A stretch of 64,000 nucleotides of DNA, taken from the NCBI GenBank assembly GCA_963580285.1, contig OY757023.1:91289108-91353107 (forward strand), read 5' to 3'. Under the pieces are notes generated by a model, which worked only from the letters and a program-made list of their open reading frames with translations, was not told the DNA's origin and did not search any database. A program made the position numbers and the translations under genes. Origin of the DNA: Lucinisca nassula (lineage: Eukaryota; Mollusca; Bivalvia; Lucinida; Lucinidae). Shown here one piece after another: positions 42,783 through 53,759 of the stretch (its first letter is position 1; the number at the start of each line of letters is the position of its first letter).

Positions 42783-44385
42783 AACAGCCATTGTGTTCAG
42801 CAAGGGAAACCATTTTAGCAGCTTTGGTAAAAGGTCACCCAAGGAACATTTCAGTAAAATTATTTCGAAATCTAGCCACTGGCCTAGGAGAAGCTGTCAT
42901 CTAAAGGTCTTTTCTATTTTTAACTCTGGTGGCCATTTTGTTCATTGGAATAAAACCATTTTCGCAAGTTTGGATGAGGGTCACCCTAGAAACGTTTCTG
43001 CAAAAATATGGCAGCCATTTTGTTCAGCAAAGCAGAACCCTTTTAGCAATTTTGGTAGAGGGTCAGCCAAGGACTGTCTCTGTGAAATTATTTTGAAATC
43101 AGGCCATTGGCCTAGGAGGAGATGTTGTTTAAAGGTTTTCTATTTTTAGCTCTGGTGGCCATTTTGTTCAGCGGAGTAGAACCATTTTAGCAATTTTGGT
43201 TGAGGGTCACCCGAGGAACATTTCTGTAAAATGATTTTGAAATCGGGCCATTGGCTTACGAGCAGATATCGTTTAAAGGTTCTTCTATTTTTATATCAGG
43301 TGGCCATTTTGTTCAGCAGAGCAAAAACATTTTAGCAATTTTGGTAGAGGGTCACCCAAGGAACATTTCTGTGAAATTATTTTGAAATCGGGACATTGGC
43401 CTAGGAGGAGATGTCGTTTAAAAGTTTTTCTATTTTTAGCTCTGGTGGCCATTTTGTTCACCAAAACGAAACCATTTTAGCAATTTTGGTAGAGGGTCAG
43501 ACAAGGACCCTCTCTTTGAACTTATTTTGAAATCAGGCCATTGGCCTAGGAGGAGATGTGATTTAAAGGTTTTTATATTTTTAGCTCTCGCGGGCATTTT
43601 GTTCAGCCATGCAGAACCATTTTAGCAATTTTGGTAGAGGGTCACCAGAGGAACATTTCTGTGAAATGATTTTGAAATCCGGCCATTGGCTTAGGAGGAG
43701 ATATCGTTTTAAGGTTTTTCTATTTTTAGATGTGGCAACCATTTTGTTCAGCAGAGCGGAACCATTTTAGCAATTTTGGTAGAGGGTCACCCAAGGAACA
43801 TTTCTGTGAAATTATTTTGAAATCGGGACATTGGCCTAGGAGGAGATGTCGTTTAAAGGTTTTTCTATTTTTAGCTCTGGCAGCCATTTTGTTCCGCGGA
43901 GCAGAACTATTTTAGCATTTTTGGTAGAGGGTCACCAGAGGAACATTTCTGTGAAATGATTTTTAAATCAGGCCATTTGCCTTGGAGGAGATGTCGTTTT
44001 AAGGTTTTTCTATTTTTAGATGTGGCGGCCATTTTGTTCAGCAGAGCGGAACCATTTTAGCAGTTTTAGTAGAGGGTCACACAAGGAACATTTCTGTGAA
44101 ATTATTTTGAAATCGTGACATTGGCCTAGGAAGAGATGTCGTTTAAAGGTTTTTCTATTTTTAGCTCTGGCAGCCATTTTGTTCAGCGGAGAAGAACCAT
44201 TTTAGCAATTTTGGTAGAGGGTCACCCGAGAAACATTTCTGTGTAATGATTTTGAAATCCGGCCATTTGCCTAGGAGGAGATGTCATTTAAAGAAATTGT
44301 TGACGGACAGGCGGACGACGGACAAAAAGCAATCACAATAGCTCACCTTGGGCACTTCGTGCTCAGGTGAGCTAAAAACAAAAAC
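42783..44385 (+). mobile_element. HINE-like element D with 144-bp tandem core
   Basis: Ends with GACGGACAGGCGGACGACGGAC (44311-44332, microsatellite) and the hairpin AGCTCACCT/AGGTGAGCT (44340-44373). The 5' hairpin end of elements B and E is missing, so it is probably 5'-truncated. Confidence 0.68.
42790..44290 (+). repeat. tandem array D, ~144-bp monomers (10-11 units)
   Basis: CATTTTAGCAATTTTGGTAG recurs near 42821, 43041, 43186, 43329, 43473, 43618, 43761, 43908, 44050 and 44202. Each unit also carries GGCCATTTTGTTCAGC and CCTAGGAGGAGATGTCGTTT. The last phrase also occurs at the end of element E. Confidence 0.9.
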
Positions 44386-44390
44386 AAGAA

Positions 44391-44759
44391 AAAACTTGAA
44401 AATGTTGTCCGCAAGTCACGAGTGACACTATGAGGGGTAAAGGGAGACTGACTATCTGCGGCAACAATTTTACGATTTTATTCATCTGATTTTTTACTCG
44501 ACTTCTGTCTGACCCCAAGATAAACTGCATAACCTATTTTGTCCTCAACAGAATCTTTACCAAATACATAGAAGCAGTCCATTTCCAAATTTAGGAGTTA
44601 AGGATTGGGCTATTTTTGAAAATCTTGAACTTTTTTGCAAACAGAAAAGGCCCTGACCTGTGCATACGTTTGCCAGTGACAGGTTTTGGGATTTCCCATT
44701 AAAGTTGGTTAAAAGCCTGCCTAAAGCACCAGTGAATCTGATAGCAATCTGAAAAAATA
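44391..44759. other. unassigned sequence
   Basis: No gene recognised; possible P2 MITE flanks. Confidence 0.4.
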
Positions 44760-44958
44760 CCGTAAAATTTCCATATTAATACCACCTTTTGGACTGTTCA
44801 AAAGTGGTCTTAAAGACCACTTTTGAACATTCCCAAAAGCGGTCCCTGACCAGAGGATATTGTATGTGGAAAACACAAAAAAAGATTAATTGCAACCTTC
44901 TAAATAAGCTTTTTAAAGCAGAATTAGTCCTAATTTTAAGTGGTCTTAATAGCGGAAT
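44760..44958. mobile_element. pogo/Tc1-like MITE (TTAAGACCACC ends)
   Basis: The inverted ends TAAAATTTCCATATTAATACC and GTGGTCTTAATAGCGGAATTT match, reversed, the copy at 60751-60955. An internal hairpin AAAAGTGGTCTTAAAGACCAC lies near 44800. Confidence 0.65.
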
Positions 44959-44959
44959 T

Positions 44960-45135
44960 TCATTTTCTAAAGAGGGAGTGTTTGACTTTTACGTCCCACT
45001 AACAGCTATGGTCATACGGAGATGGGACCTTGGTTTAAAGACTCATCCGAAAGGTTGGAGAAGACCGTGATCGATCCTGCCACCCCTGGTTTACAAGGCG
45101 AGTAGCATTACCACTACACCAGGAGGCTTCTACCA
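44960..45135 (-). mobile_element. SINE-5 copy, tRNA-headed, minus
   Basis: On the complement, an A-box-like TGGTGTAGTGGTAATG and a B-box-like GGCAGGATCGATC lie 30-40 bases apart near 45060-45130. A body extends to about 44960. Confidence 0.6.
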
Positions 45136-45649
45136 TTCTAAAGAAAGATTATGTCTGATCTGAGTACCCCTTAACATATTTTGTTGGGGTTTTTTTCTGT
45201 GTAAAATTTCCCCCACTCTAGAAACAAAATGTTGGTATGTGGTGAATGTGATAACGTCACTGCAAAAATGAGGCAAAAAATAGCACAATGTTGCCATGGT
45301 GAATTGAACATGACAGATAAAATGTTTTCATTACGTTATTTTTTTTATTGTGGCATTTTGTTGGATACTTACCTATTAACCCTTGTCCTGCTAAACCAGG
45401 AAATGCTGTAACTTTGCAAACATTGTAAAACTAGATCAGCTGGCTTCTGAAGAAGTCATCTGATCAGGATCTACACATTGTTATGCAGTTTCTGAATTGA
45501 ATAACACAAGATTTTAACACTTATCCTGTTGAATACAACAAGCCCTACCTTTGCAAACAGTGTAGGTTCAGATCAGAAGCCATCTGATCGGGTCTACACC
45601 ATTTATGCAGTTTATTATTTTATTTATTTATTTATTTTTTTTTTGGTTT
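45136..45649. other. unassigned sequence with P4 MITE cores
   Basis: P4 arms at about 45410-45480 and 45540-45600 (GATCAGAAGCCATCTGATCGG). No gene. Confidence 0.5.
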
Positions 45650-45868
45650 TGCTTTTACGGCCCTTTCAAGATTATTTCACTCATATCGAGCCGATCATTT
45701 ATCAGAGGTGGGCGAAAACCAAAGTACCTGCAGAAAAACCACCTGACCTTCCGTTGCAGAACTTGGCGTCTCACATGTGACCCGAGCAGGCTCAAACCCA
45801 CAGCGGTGAGAGACCTAATGTTTAAGAGTCAGCCCTCTTATCCACTAGGCCATGGGGGCCCATTTATG
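45650..45868 (-). mobile_element. SINE-4 copy, tRNA-headed, minus
   Basis: On the complement, GGCCTAGTGGATAAGAGG (A box) and GGGTTTGAGCCTG (B box) near 45790-45860. The body ends in GGGCCGTAAAAGC. Partial copies lie at 39618 and 57405. Confidence 0.72.
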
Positions 45869-46095
45869 CAATTTATGAGTTGAATGACTACAGTATATCA
45901 AGTAATTTGATTGGGTGATAGTCAGCAATGGGTGTGGCTAAATTAATTTATAGCAGAATAAGCAAAGTCGAAGACAAACAAGCTGAAGCACCTTTATTGC
46001 TCAATCTAACATCTGATTGACATCACATCTTTAACATTATGGCTGTGCACCTCATGTAATAACATTATAATTTAATCATCATCACCATCATCATC

Positions 46096-46455
46096 TGAGC
46101 CCTTTGCAAAGGTAGGGCTTCTTAAGAAGCCATCTGATCAGGATCTACACTCTTTGCAAAGGTAGGGCTTCTTAAGAAGCCATCTGATCAGGATCTACAC
46201 TCTTTGCAAAGGTAGGGCTTAAGAAGTCATCTGATCTGGATCTACACTCTTTGCAAAGGTAGGGCTTTAAGAAGCCATCTACTGGATCTACACTCTTTGC
46301 AAAGGTAGGGCTTTAAGAAGCCATCTGATCTGGATCTACACTCTTTGCAAAGGTAGGGCTTTAAGAAGCCATCTGATCTGGATCTACACTCTTTGCAAAG
46401 GTAGGGCTTTAAGAAGCCATCTGATCTGGATCTACACTCTTTGCAAAGGTAGAGC
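46096..46455. repeat. 48-50-bp minisatellite, 8 units, made from a P4 MITE arm
   Basis: The unit is CTCTTTGCAAAGGTAGGGCT, then a TTAAGAAGCC part and CATCTGATC(A/T)GGATCTACA. The first units are 50 bp, later ones 46-48. It lies about 125 bases into the intron downstream of CAD exon D. Confidence 0.92.
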
Positions 46456-46578
46456 TTGTCGTGTTCAGCAAGATAGGGGTTAAAATCTGTGTTCTGCTAT
46501 GATCAATTTGTTATCCATTGGACAGTAATACAAAGCCTTGCAATGAAGCACCTGGTTTCCTGATATGATCATACAAAC

Positions 46579-46747
46579 CTGCAAGAGCAGCTGCTGTAGC
46601 CGAGGACCAGTCTTCCTTATGAGTGGCACCTGGTTCCCTGACATGCACATGAACATCAATAAAGCCTGGAAGTCTAATCACTCTCTGAGAACCAATACAA
46701 TCAACATGAGTCTTCAGAGGTGGAGCTTTCTTTAATCTTCTGAGTGC
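46579..46747 (-). CDS. CAD: CAD exon D: start of the dihydroorotase domain
   Basis: A 169-base exon (56 codons plus one base) joins the MGS-like domain to dihydroorotase. It holds [10 protein letters not shown]: the two His of HxH are the first metal ligands of dihydroorotase (His1471 and His1473 in human CAD), and the Arg binds substrate. THKEDW and the Ala-rich TAAALA follow. The acceptor is TTTTCAG on the minus strand (46750-46748). The donor GTTTGT after GCA G leaves phase 1, which exon E completes. It was missed as a long ORF because of its size. Only Leu-to-Val after the second His differs from the human motif. Confidence 0.92.
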
Positions 46748-47113
46748 CTGAAAATATCAGTAGGATTGCACAACTATGTGACTTTGTTTGTGTGTTTTGA
46801 GATAACTGCCTGGTCAACAATGTTAAGGTCATTCAGAGCCAGTCTGATTTTCATAGAGGGGCTAGCAAATAGTTTTTTCAAAACATTTTTCTCATTTTTT
46901 TCAGAGAAAATTAGACTTGACATTACATGTGGACTGCCTGCTATCTTTTTCTTATTTTGTCAGACAACAGCAGATGATTCACATGTAATCTTAAGCCTTA
47001 TTTTCTCTGAAAAAAAAATTAAGAAAAGAAGAGACTAAGAGACTGTCATCTGATCTAGAATTGAAATCTTCAATAATATCTAGTATTGAACCATCACATC
47101 ACAACCATGGTTA
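46748..47113. other. CAD intron sequence with hairpin MITE (46840-47005)
   Basis: CTTGACATTACATGTGGACTG and GATTCACATGTAATCTTAAGC form arms around a GACAACAGCAG centre. The flanks (TTTCAGAGAAAATTAG / TATTTTCTCTGAAAAAA) are also complementary. Confidence 0.6.
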
Positions 47114-47415
47114 GCTGGCCTTGGTAGCTTAGTCGGATGCTCCCCTGACTGGTGATCAGGAGGACGTGGGTTTGATACCTGCCGCGATCGTCAACATTCT
47201 TTCGTGGAGATTGATCATGAAATCTTTTCTACGGTCACTCTCTCCCTTCCGCTGATTCAAGGAGGGCAGTTGTCTGTTTCTGGCGAAAGACTGTGCACTG
47301 TACTGGTTAACCACTTACCGATAAGCCTACCAAGGAAAAGTGTGGATAGGTAAACTGACCGGCTCAAAAATGACCTCAATGGTGTTGACTGGGCCTTTAA
47401 ACTCCAAAACAAACA
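47114..47415 (+). mobile_element. SINE-2, full-length-looking copy, plus
   Basis: A tRNA-like head with TAGCTTAGTCGG (A box) and GGGTTTGATACC (B box), a body with ATTCTTTCGTGGAGATTGAT and TTTCTGGCGAAAGACTG, and a tail CTTTAAACTCCAAAACAAACAAACAAAAC. Its last ~60 bases resemble the SINE-1 tail. Confidence 0.85.
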
Positions 47416-47785
47416 AACAAAACAACCATGGTTATATTTGATGCTGTTTACAATGAAAATCAAAGATGCCCCAACAGCTTTGCTGCACCGTGTTGAACTT
47501 TCTATCATGTGCTTCTGAACAGGTACTAGAGATGACTGACAATGTTGGCAGAGCGGTTGCGTAGCTAGTCCTTCACAGTTGATTGGCAGAAACTTTCAGA
47601 CAACTGGCCTAAAGTTAATGACATTTTTGAATATGCAGCACAATTTAAAGAGGGCGGGATTGCAGTGGTATAGATATTTTGACAATTGCTAAGCTCCATC
47701 CCCCACTTCCTGTGAGAAGCGGGATTTACCAGTATCCATCTTGATTGGCGTGCCATTGTGTTTTAATGTATTTGCACTTTAAAAA
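47416..47785. other. CAD intron sequence, unassigned
   Basis: No recognised domain or repeat. Confidence 0.4.
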
Positions 47786-47935
47786 AACTAGAGCTGTCAG
47801 TGAAACTGACTAGGGCCCCGGCAGCGCTATCAGAAATTTGTGGACGGACAGACGGACAGACAGACGGACGGACAGAGTGATTACTATAGGGCACAGACAC
47901 TTTCAGTGCGGGGCCCTAACAACGTGAGATGTATT
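47786..47935 (+). mobile_element. HINE-like element F, minimal (no tandem core)
   Basis: The 5' hairpin is GTCAGT/ACTGAC near 47797-47811. A (GGACGGACAGAC)n microsatellite lies at 47834-47876. The 3' end is a hairpin around GGGCAC...GTGC closing in GGGGCCCTAAC. About 150 bp: the same plan as elements A-E without the array. Confidence 0.6.
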
Positions 47936-48153
47936 GCTAAACTGCTGGTTGTGCAGTTGTAACCATTACACATACGGTACGGACTAGTTTCAATCTGTGG
48001 AAACCAAATGCCTACACCGAAAAGGACCAAAAATCAGTGGTTCGAAGAGACAAGCCAGTGCTTATCATAACTAGCCCCAGATAGCTGGACCCAGCAGACA
48101 CTTATCTCAACTATTATGTAGCAAATATGAGTAATCATGGTAAATAGGTTTAC

Positions 48154-48399
48154 CTCAACAATCATTTTAGTACACTTGACATCAGTTATCAGTGGCACAG
48201 AGTAATCCACCGCCATTCTTCTTGTCTTGTAACCCTGGGTAACAAATGATGATGCCCTGTGACTCCCACTGTTTCTTAAGGGGAGATTAATCACAAGGTC
48301 AAACATGTTGTCTGCTAGGTAGTCAGCTATTGTCCGCTGTTCTGCTCCGTTGTTCCCTGAATCACCAGTGTCTTCATATGGCCAGTCTACTGCCTTGAT
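48154..48399 (-). CDS. CAD: CAD exon C: MGS-like allosteric domain
   Basis: The 246-base exon (82 codons, phase 0 at both ends) continues exon B without a gap. It encodes the methylglyoxal-synthase-like domain of the CPSase half, where UTP and PRPP act in animal CAD. Recognisable blocks are AVDWPYED, a variable acidic loop, FDLVINLP, the SHRASSFVTQGYKTRRMAVD segment, and VPLITDVKCTKM. The acceptor is TTTGCAG (48402-48400) and the donor is GTAAACC (48153 leftward). The ORF reads on past both splice sites, so longer translations from this region include intron sequence. Confidence 0.95.
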
Positions 48400-48540
48400 C
48401 TGCAAAATATAATCAACTGTGGTTATCAATGGGGCCAGGAATTTTACTTTGAAATCATCAAAAAAAGGGAGCTAAAATGTGTAAGAATGTCATTTTTCCG
48501 ATAACTCAAAGTAAAGCAGGTAACTGCTTAGATTATAATA

Positions 48541-48800
48541 ATTTATTTTAGTTCGATTGTGATGAAAGCTTCAAGCTTATTGAATCGCTCTCGAACACTC
48601 ATTCCTGGTGTTTTCACGCGCCTGCGAGAGAGAGGCAGTGGCTTTTACACCACTGCTACCCATTTACACCTGCGTGGAGTGAGGCAGTGTCATTACGTGT
48701 CTTGCCCAAGGACACACCTCGATACCAGTGGCCGGATTTGAACACACAGCCTCTCGATCATAAACCAACGTGTTAACCACTGCGCTATCGAGGCTGACAA
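48541..48800 (-). mobile_element. SINE-3 copy, tRNA-headed, minus
   Basis: On the complement, GCCTCGATAGCGCAGTGGTTA (A box) and GTTCAAATCC (B box) begin the element at about 48795. The body includes CACTGCCTCTCTCTCGCAGG-type sequence, and it ends near AATAAATTATTATAATC. Nearly the same sequence lies at 61700-61962. Confidence 0.8.
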
Positions 48801-48822
48801 AATACAATCAACAGGTAACTGC

Positions 48823-49113
48823 TTAACCCTTTGCATGCTGGGTATATTTTTTCAGCAGGTGACTTTTAGAAATATTTTTTCTAATTTTCCCAGAAAACAG
48901 GATTTGACATTTTGTGCAAATTGTCTCCTATGGAGACAATTTGCACAAGATGTCAAGTCCTTTTTTTTCCAGAAAACAGGATTTGACATCTCATGCAAAT
49001 TGTCTCCCATGAAGAAAATTTGCACAAGAGGTCAAGCCCTGTTTTTTGGGAAAAATAAGAAAAATATCAATAATTCATCGTCTGCTGAATTAGCCTAGAG
49101 TGGCAAAGGTTAA
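48823..49113. mobile_element. piggyBac-like MITE with double internal hairpin
   Basis: TTAA (48823-48826; 49110-49113), ends CCCTTTGCATGCTGG and, on the complement, CCTTTGCCACTCTAGG. Inside, GACATTTTGTGCAAATTGTC with its complement occurs twice in series. Confidence 0.78.
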
Positions 49114-49337
49114 AATAAAAGTGCTGTCATCTCAATATGATTTTTGGTCCCCTGGCCTTTGAATTAACAAGATTGTATTGCACATTAAAATATTTTTTTC
49201 TCTTTTATTACTTTTTTCAAAACCTTCCACAATAACTTGTATCAGTGAACTGATAAAACAAGAATGTTTTTCCCACAGACACGACTTTCACTTTTTTTAA
49301 CCTAAGACGCCAAGAAATCAACATCAACAGATTTTTT

Positions 49338-50835
49338 TTATTAACGTGCAGGTACAGAGGCAATGTCTTCATAAGTGGGCCCCCTTCCAAGTAGCTGGCT
49401 TGCTGCATGCAAGGCAGATCTTACACCAGATCTACAGGCCTGTCTATCATGAGGGTCAATAGCAGAGAGCTTCCATTCTCTGCAATCTCTTTCTGTCAGC
49501 TGCTTCCAGGTCATCTTGGGCCTTCCAGGCCCCCGCTTTCTACCTACCTGTATGTCACAGACAGTCTTGACTGCACCGTCGGAGCGTTCCACATGTCCAT
49601 ACCAGCCTTCTCTCTTTCAGGATGAGGTCCAGCTCCTCAATGCCAAGACGCTCAAGTAACTCACTGGACCTGATGGTGATAGTGTCCTGTGGCTTGACAT
49701 TGCAGATCTGTCTGATCATTGCCCTGTCATTCCGCTGAAGACGTTGGAGGTTTGGTTTTGTCAATGGCCATGTCTCACTGGCATGGAGCATTGCGCTCCG
49801 CACACAAGAGCTATACACACGGCCACATGACTTGAACAAGAGGTGGCAGGAAGAATGAACTGGTAGCAACTCCTTGAATTTCTTCCAGGCTGTTAGCACA
49901 CATGATGTGGTTGAAAGGTCGCAACCACCCGCTGCTGAGAGCATATCACCTAGGTAGCAAAAGGAAGCTACAACCTCCAGCTTGTCCGATCCGAATTGGA
50001 CTTCCCTCTGTGGTCTGCCATTTAAGGGTCGTGCAGTTCCTTGGCACCGTGTGCACTTGTAATCAGGGTCCTCTATCAAGCCCTTGAGCCCATTGCATTT
50101 CTTAAGCACCCAGAACTTGCAGCCATTACAAAAGATACTGTTGCTGCCCACTCCAGTGCGACATACAGCGCATGGGAACTGGCTTGTACTCTGCAGGAGG
50201 TCCTGACCTGTACCACAGATCATGATCTTTGTCTTTCCTGCGTTCACTCTCAGCCCTTTCGCCTCCACTGTGTCTTTCTAAGTTAAGAGCCTCCTGACAC
50301 ATTCCTCAAGGGATTCAGCTATGATGAAAACGTCATCAGCATACAGGTCCTCACAGGGGACTCCAGAGGGGAACTCGCATGACAAGGCTTCAAGCACAAT
50401 GATGAAAAGCGGTTGGCTGAGAACAGAGCCTTGATGAACACCCACCTTCATTTTGACTTCTTCACTGTAACGGCTCCGAGCTATAGCATACATCGCTTGG
50501 ACCAGTCGCACAATCCACTCGTCCACTCCAAGTTTTCTTAGTGCCCACCAGATGACATACCGAGGCACTCAATCAAATGCATTCACCAGGTCTACAAAAG
50601 CCATGTATAGTCTCCTGTTGGCCGCCAAATACTTCTCTTGTAGCTGCCGTACAACAAAAATTGCATCTGTTATGCCTCTTCCTGGGACGAAGCCAAACTG
50701 GGAATCGTCGATGGACACCAACTGCCTAATGAAGCCATCCACAATCCTCTCCAGGACTTTCATGATCTGTTCTGTCAGCTTGGGACCACTGTAGTTGCAG
50801 CTTGAGAACATGGTAGTTGGAAGAAAAACTTCTGA
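49338..50835 (-). pseudogene. LINE with YADD reverse transcriptase and PHD-like finger, 5'-truncated
   Basis: The minus strand encodes most of a non-LTR retrotransposon RT. From the 5' side: FGFVPGRGITDAIFVVRQLQ, MAFVDLVNAFD, GVHQGSVLS, the catalytic YADD (near 50330), and a Cys-rich insert (CAVC...CNGC...KKC...CTRC, about 50030-50160) with the spacing of a PHD finger. The end domain follows, with CYLGDMLSAAGG, GPGRPKMTWKQ and IASVPAR. One frame is kept apart from two stops (50569-50571 and 50278-50280, both explicable as single transitions). A 5-bp deletion near 49604 (seen against the copy at 27440) shifts the last part. The start and endonuclease domain are missing. The tail on the complement ends TAATAAAAAAAATC. 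Clade not assigned. Confidence 0.85.
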
Positions 50836-51030
50836 AAATGTCGTCTGTTTATGTTGTCTGCTGAATTTTCTAGCAAACTTTTCAAACACATTTTTGCATA
50901 CAGTGTGAACCCTGATCAGGCTGTTCCAGTCTGATCAAGGTCCAGTGTGTAACAAGGACTTTTGAAGTAACTAGCATACAACAAAGCAGACGATAATTGT
51001 TGTGATTGGCATCTTAAAGGTTGATGAAAA
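50836..51030. mobile_element. palindromic MITE P3 between the LINE and the mariner
   Basis: GTCGTCTGTTTATGTTGTCTG / CATACAACAAAGCAGACGATA arms, centre CCTGATCAGG...CCAGTCTGATCAAGG. It forms the 5' border of the LINE and the 3' border of the mariner. Confidence 0.7.
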
Positions 51031-51039
51031 AAATATATA

Positions 51040-51897
51040 CATGTATATATAAAATAGTTCAACAACCTTTTCCTGCTTCAGATAGTCTTGCACAATGAAC
51101 GCCTTGTGCGATGACGCATTGTCATGTAGCAATCTGACATTGGCCAAACCAGTTGCGGGTCTTCGTTCTTTGAAATATTTCTTCAATTTTCGAAGAACTT
51201 TATTCTTGTAAAACTTCGCATTTACAGATTTGCCTTTAGGCACAGCAACCCGAATAGCAGGGCCCTGATTTGAAAAGAATATGGCATACATTACCTTCTT
51301 GACGCTCATGGTCCGTTTTGCAATGTATGGTCTTTTGCAATACTTTATTGCCCATATTTTGTTCTGAATCTTTCGTTTTGGCTCAAAAAAGTGAACCCAT
51401 GTCTCGTCACCTGTGACGACATAAGCGAAAGACCGTGCATTGTAATTTGGAAACTTTTTAAGCAACTTCTTGGCGCAATGAATGCGTGTCTTTTTCTGCT
51501 CATCTGTCAACAGATGGGGAATCCATCTAGCACAGATCTTTCTCATTTTCAAATCCCGTTTCAGAATTGTATGAGCTGCTCCTAATGAGATGCCAACCAT
51601 ACTAGCTATTTGCCTAGTGGTGTATCGTGCATCGGTAGCAACTATTTCTTTCACTCTAGCAACCATCTTGGCAGATGTTGCTCTTTTCGGCCGACGATCA
51701 TGTGGTGCATCTTCTGTTGAGCCTAGCCCACAGCTGAATTTCTTACACCAACGAAAAACTGTCGGAAAAGACATTTCATTATGCCCATAAACCGAACATA
51801 TTTCATCAAAAATGTTTTTGCACCGTATACCAAGAATACAACGATTCTTAATATAGGACCGTATTTCAATGGCATACTCTGACCTTCTTCCAACCAT
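51040..51897 (-). pseudogene. mariner transposase, C-terminal truncation
   Basis: A mariner-family (Tc1/mariner superfamily) transposase starts at MVGRRSEYAIEIRSY (ATG at 51897). It runs through the two helix-turn-helix DNA-binding domains (TVFRWCKKF; ARYTTRQIASMVGIS) and the WIPHLLT linker to the catalytic part. Asp 1 lies in GDETWVHFFEP (51406-51408) and Asp 2 in HDNASSH (51121-51123). Homology ends at about 51045 in AT-rich sequence, before the third Asp expected about 35 codons further. The frame is otherwise unbroken, so the 3' loss looks like the inactivating event. The ORF upstream of 51897 shows no similarity. Terminal inverted repeats were not identified. Confidence 0.9.
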
Positions 51898-52099
51898 GTT
51901 TTGTATTAGTATAAAAGAGTAGACAGTGTTTATCGAACGATATACATGGCTAAAGTGGACGGATTTTAACAAGTTTGGTATCAATGTATAGGTAAAATGT
52001 TTTTCTACGCTGTGATATTTATTTCCAGGTGATTTTCGCATTAGTGCATGAGAAAACGTTCTACTTGCATTCATATTTGAACAGTCCTCGTAAAACATG

Positions 52100-52400
52100 T
52101 TTTGTTTTTGTTTGAATTGAGGTTTAATGTCCCTGTCGCCACTAGTTAGGTCATTTTGGAGCCATTGCTTCCAATTTTGTGGGACTTTTACGTGACAATG
52201 AGATGAAATGTCATCTCAAGCTCTGCCCCACAAACAAACCAATAGGGTTTATATGCATGGATAGCCAAACTCACACCACTTTGCCTGGGCAGGCTCAGAC
52301 CTTCTAGGTAGTTTACCAGAACTCATGTGTGATGTTTCAGCTCTGCATGTAAGCACCGTGCAGCCCAATCTATTTCTCCATGGGTGGGGGTCTAGAAAAA
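52100..52400 (-). mobile_element. SINE-1 copy, minus, near full length
   Basis: Runs from the tail complement (TTTGTTTTTGTTTGAATTGAGG) through AATTTTGTGGGACTTTTACG, GACATCTCAAGC and AACCAATAGGG to the head (CCCAATCTATTTCTCCATGGG). Confidence 0.82.
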
Positions 52401-52500
52401 CATGTAAATGTTTTAAATCATAAGTGATAAATAAAATCATACATGGGAAGATGATGTAAAGTCTAGATATGCTGGTGTGCTAAGCTTGTGCTACACATCT

Positions 52501-52745
52501 GGGGCCAGTTGTTCAAAGCATCGTTAGCTTAATGAGCTCGTTAGCGGTCATATTGTTAACTCTTCTAGCAGGTACAAAATCGTAAATTTTGGTATTTTTG
52601 CTGGAAAAATGTGAGCAGCTTTTGCATAAGCAAAAGCTGCTCACATTTTTTCAGCAAAAATTTCAGCATATATGCCATATTTAATGATCAAAGTTTTAAC
52701 GATACCTTAACTAACGACGTCGTTAATTTTGAACAACTGGCCCCT
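52501..52745. mobile_element. MITE G, intact copy
   Basis: The ends GGGGCCAGTTGTTCAAAG and, on the complement, GGGGCCAGTTGTTCAAAA. The centre is a hairpin: TGTGAGCAGCTTTTGC and its complement. Its left end is 8 bases from CAD exon B, in the intron. Confidence 0.85.
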
Positions 52746-52752
52746 GACCTAC

Positions 52753-52857
52753 CTGGAAGCCATGTTCATTGTAGAAATCAGCTGTGCCCATGCTGGCATA
52801 CAAGTTGTATCCCAGGTCAACCAGTGTCTTCATCGTGGGGATCAATTCCATTTTGTG
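52753..52857 (-). CDS. CAD: CAD exon B: CPSase to MGS-domain junction
   Basis: A 105-base exon of exactly 35 codons. It begins [12 protein letters not shown] and ends [12 protein letters not shown], the start of the MGS-like regulatory domain in animal CAD. The acceptor TTTCAG (52860-52858) and donor GTAGGT (52752 leftward) are clear, with phase 0 at both ends. It joins exon A (…SIGSFK) and exon C (IKAVDW…) without gap or overlap, which confirms all three. A MITE G copy sits 7 bases beyond the donor side of the exon. Confidence 0.94.
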
Positions 52858-53034
52858 CTGAAAGTAACAATAAATATATGATTTTTAATTTTTTTCATGA
52901 AAATGATACACTGAAACCCCTTTCCTGCTAATCACAACAACCCCTACCTTTGCAAACAGTGTAGATCTAGATCAGATGGCTTCTGATCTGGATGAACACG
53001 GTTTGTCATTTGATTAACACTGTTTGTCCCTGAA

Positions 53035-53689
53035 GAAATAAATTACATCAATTAATTAGATTGGTTGATAGTCGGAAATTGGGGGGGGACAAAATAGGTT
53101 TATTCAGCCACAGGAGCTTGAAGTTCTGTCCATAAATAATTCATAATGTCCAAAAACAAAAGTGACAGCAAGCCATTTCGTAAGAAATGGCCAGGAGTGC
53201 AAGCGTTTTTGCTGCACCTTTGAAATGCTTCAACCACAGATTCTCGGCGAATACCGACTGTGTGCAGTGAAAATATATATCAAATTATAATGGGGGGCAT
53301 GGATAAGTTTTTCTGACACATCAGCATGACGCAATAAACAACGATTAAAATGTTGTCAAAATTGACGACAGCCATTGCTTGTCCAGTTTCCAGTACCCTC
53401 GGGTTGAAAAATCTCTTTGTCACGCTTTGGTAAAATCAATTTTAACAAATACATAAAATTGATTAGATAAATAAAACAGGTCATTTTTATGTGTTTGTCA
53501 GATTATTTAAATGCAATCCTTACCTAAGTCTTAGACGAGAACATGTTTTGAAAAATTAGATTCAAAATAGAAAACCGTTTTCCAAAGCCTTTGTTTACCA
53601 GTGCACCGGCTACATCATAATGACGTTGGCACATCTTGATGACGTTTGCAAACCACAATGCACAACCGTTACTTATGCTATGCCGGAAT
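53035..53689. other. CAD intron sequence, unassigned
   Basis: No coding similarity or repeat recognised. Confidence 0.4.
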
Positions 53690-53759
53690 CTAACGTTCAG
53701 TGATTCTCACCACGGTTTCCCCGATTGCTTCATCTCCATAATCATCAGTGTATGTATGT

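Larger units (their letters stand above)
29201..46578 (-). other. CAD intron between exons D and E (17.4 kb, repeat-filled)
   Basis: It is bounded by a donor (GTTTGT, 46578 leftward) and an acceptor (CAG at 29203-29201). Apart from the repeats listed separately, no protein-coding sequence was recognised. Confidence 0.85.
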
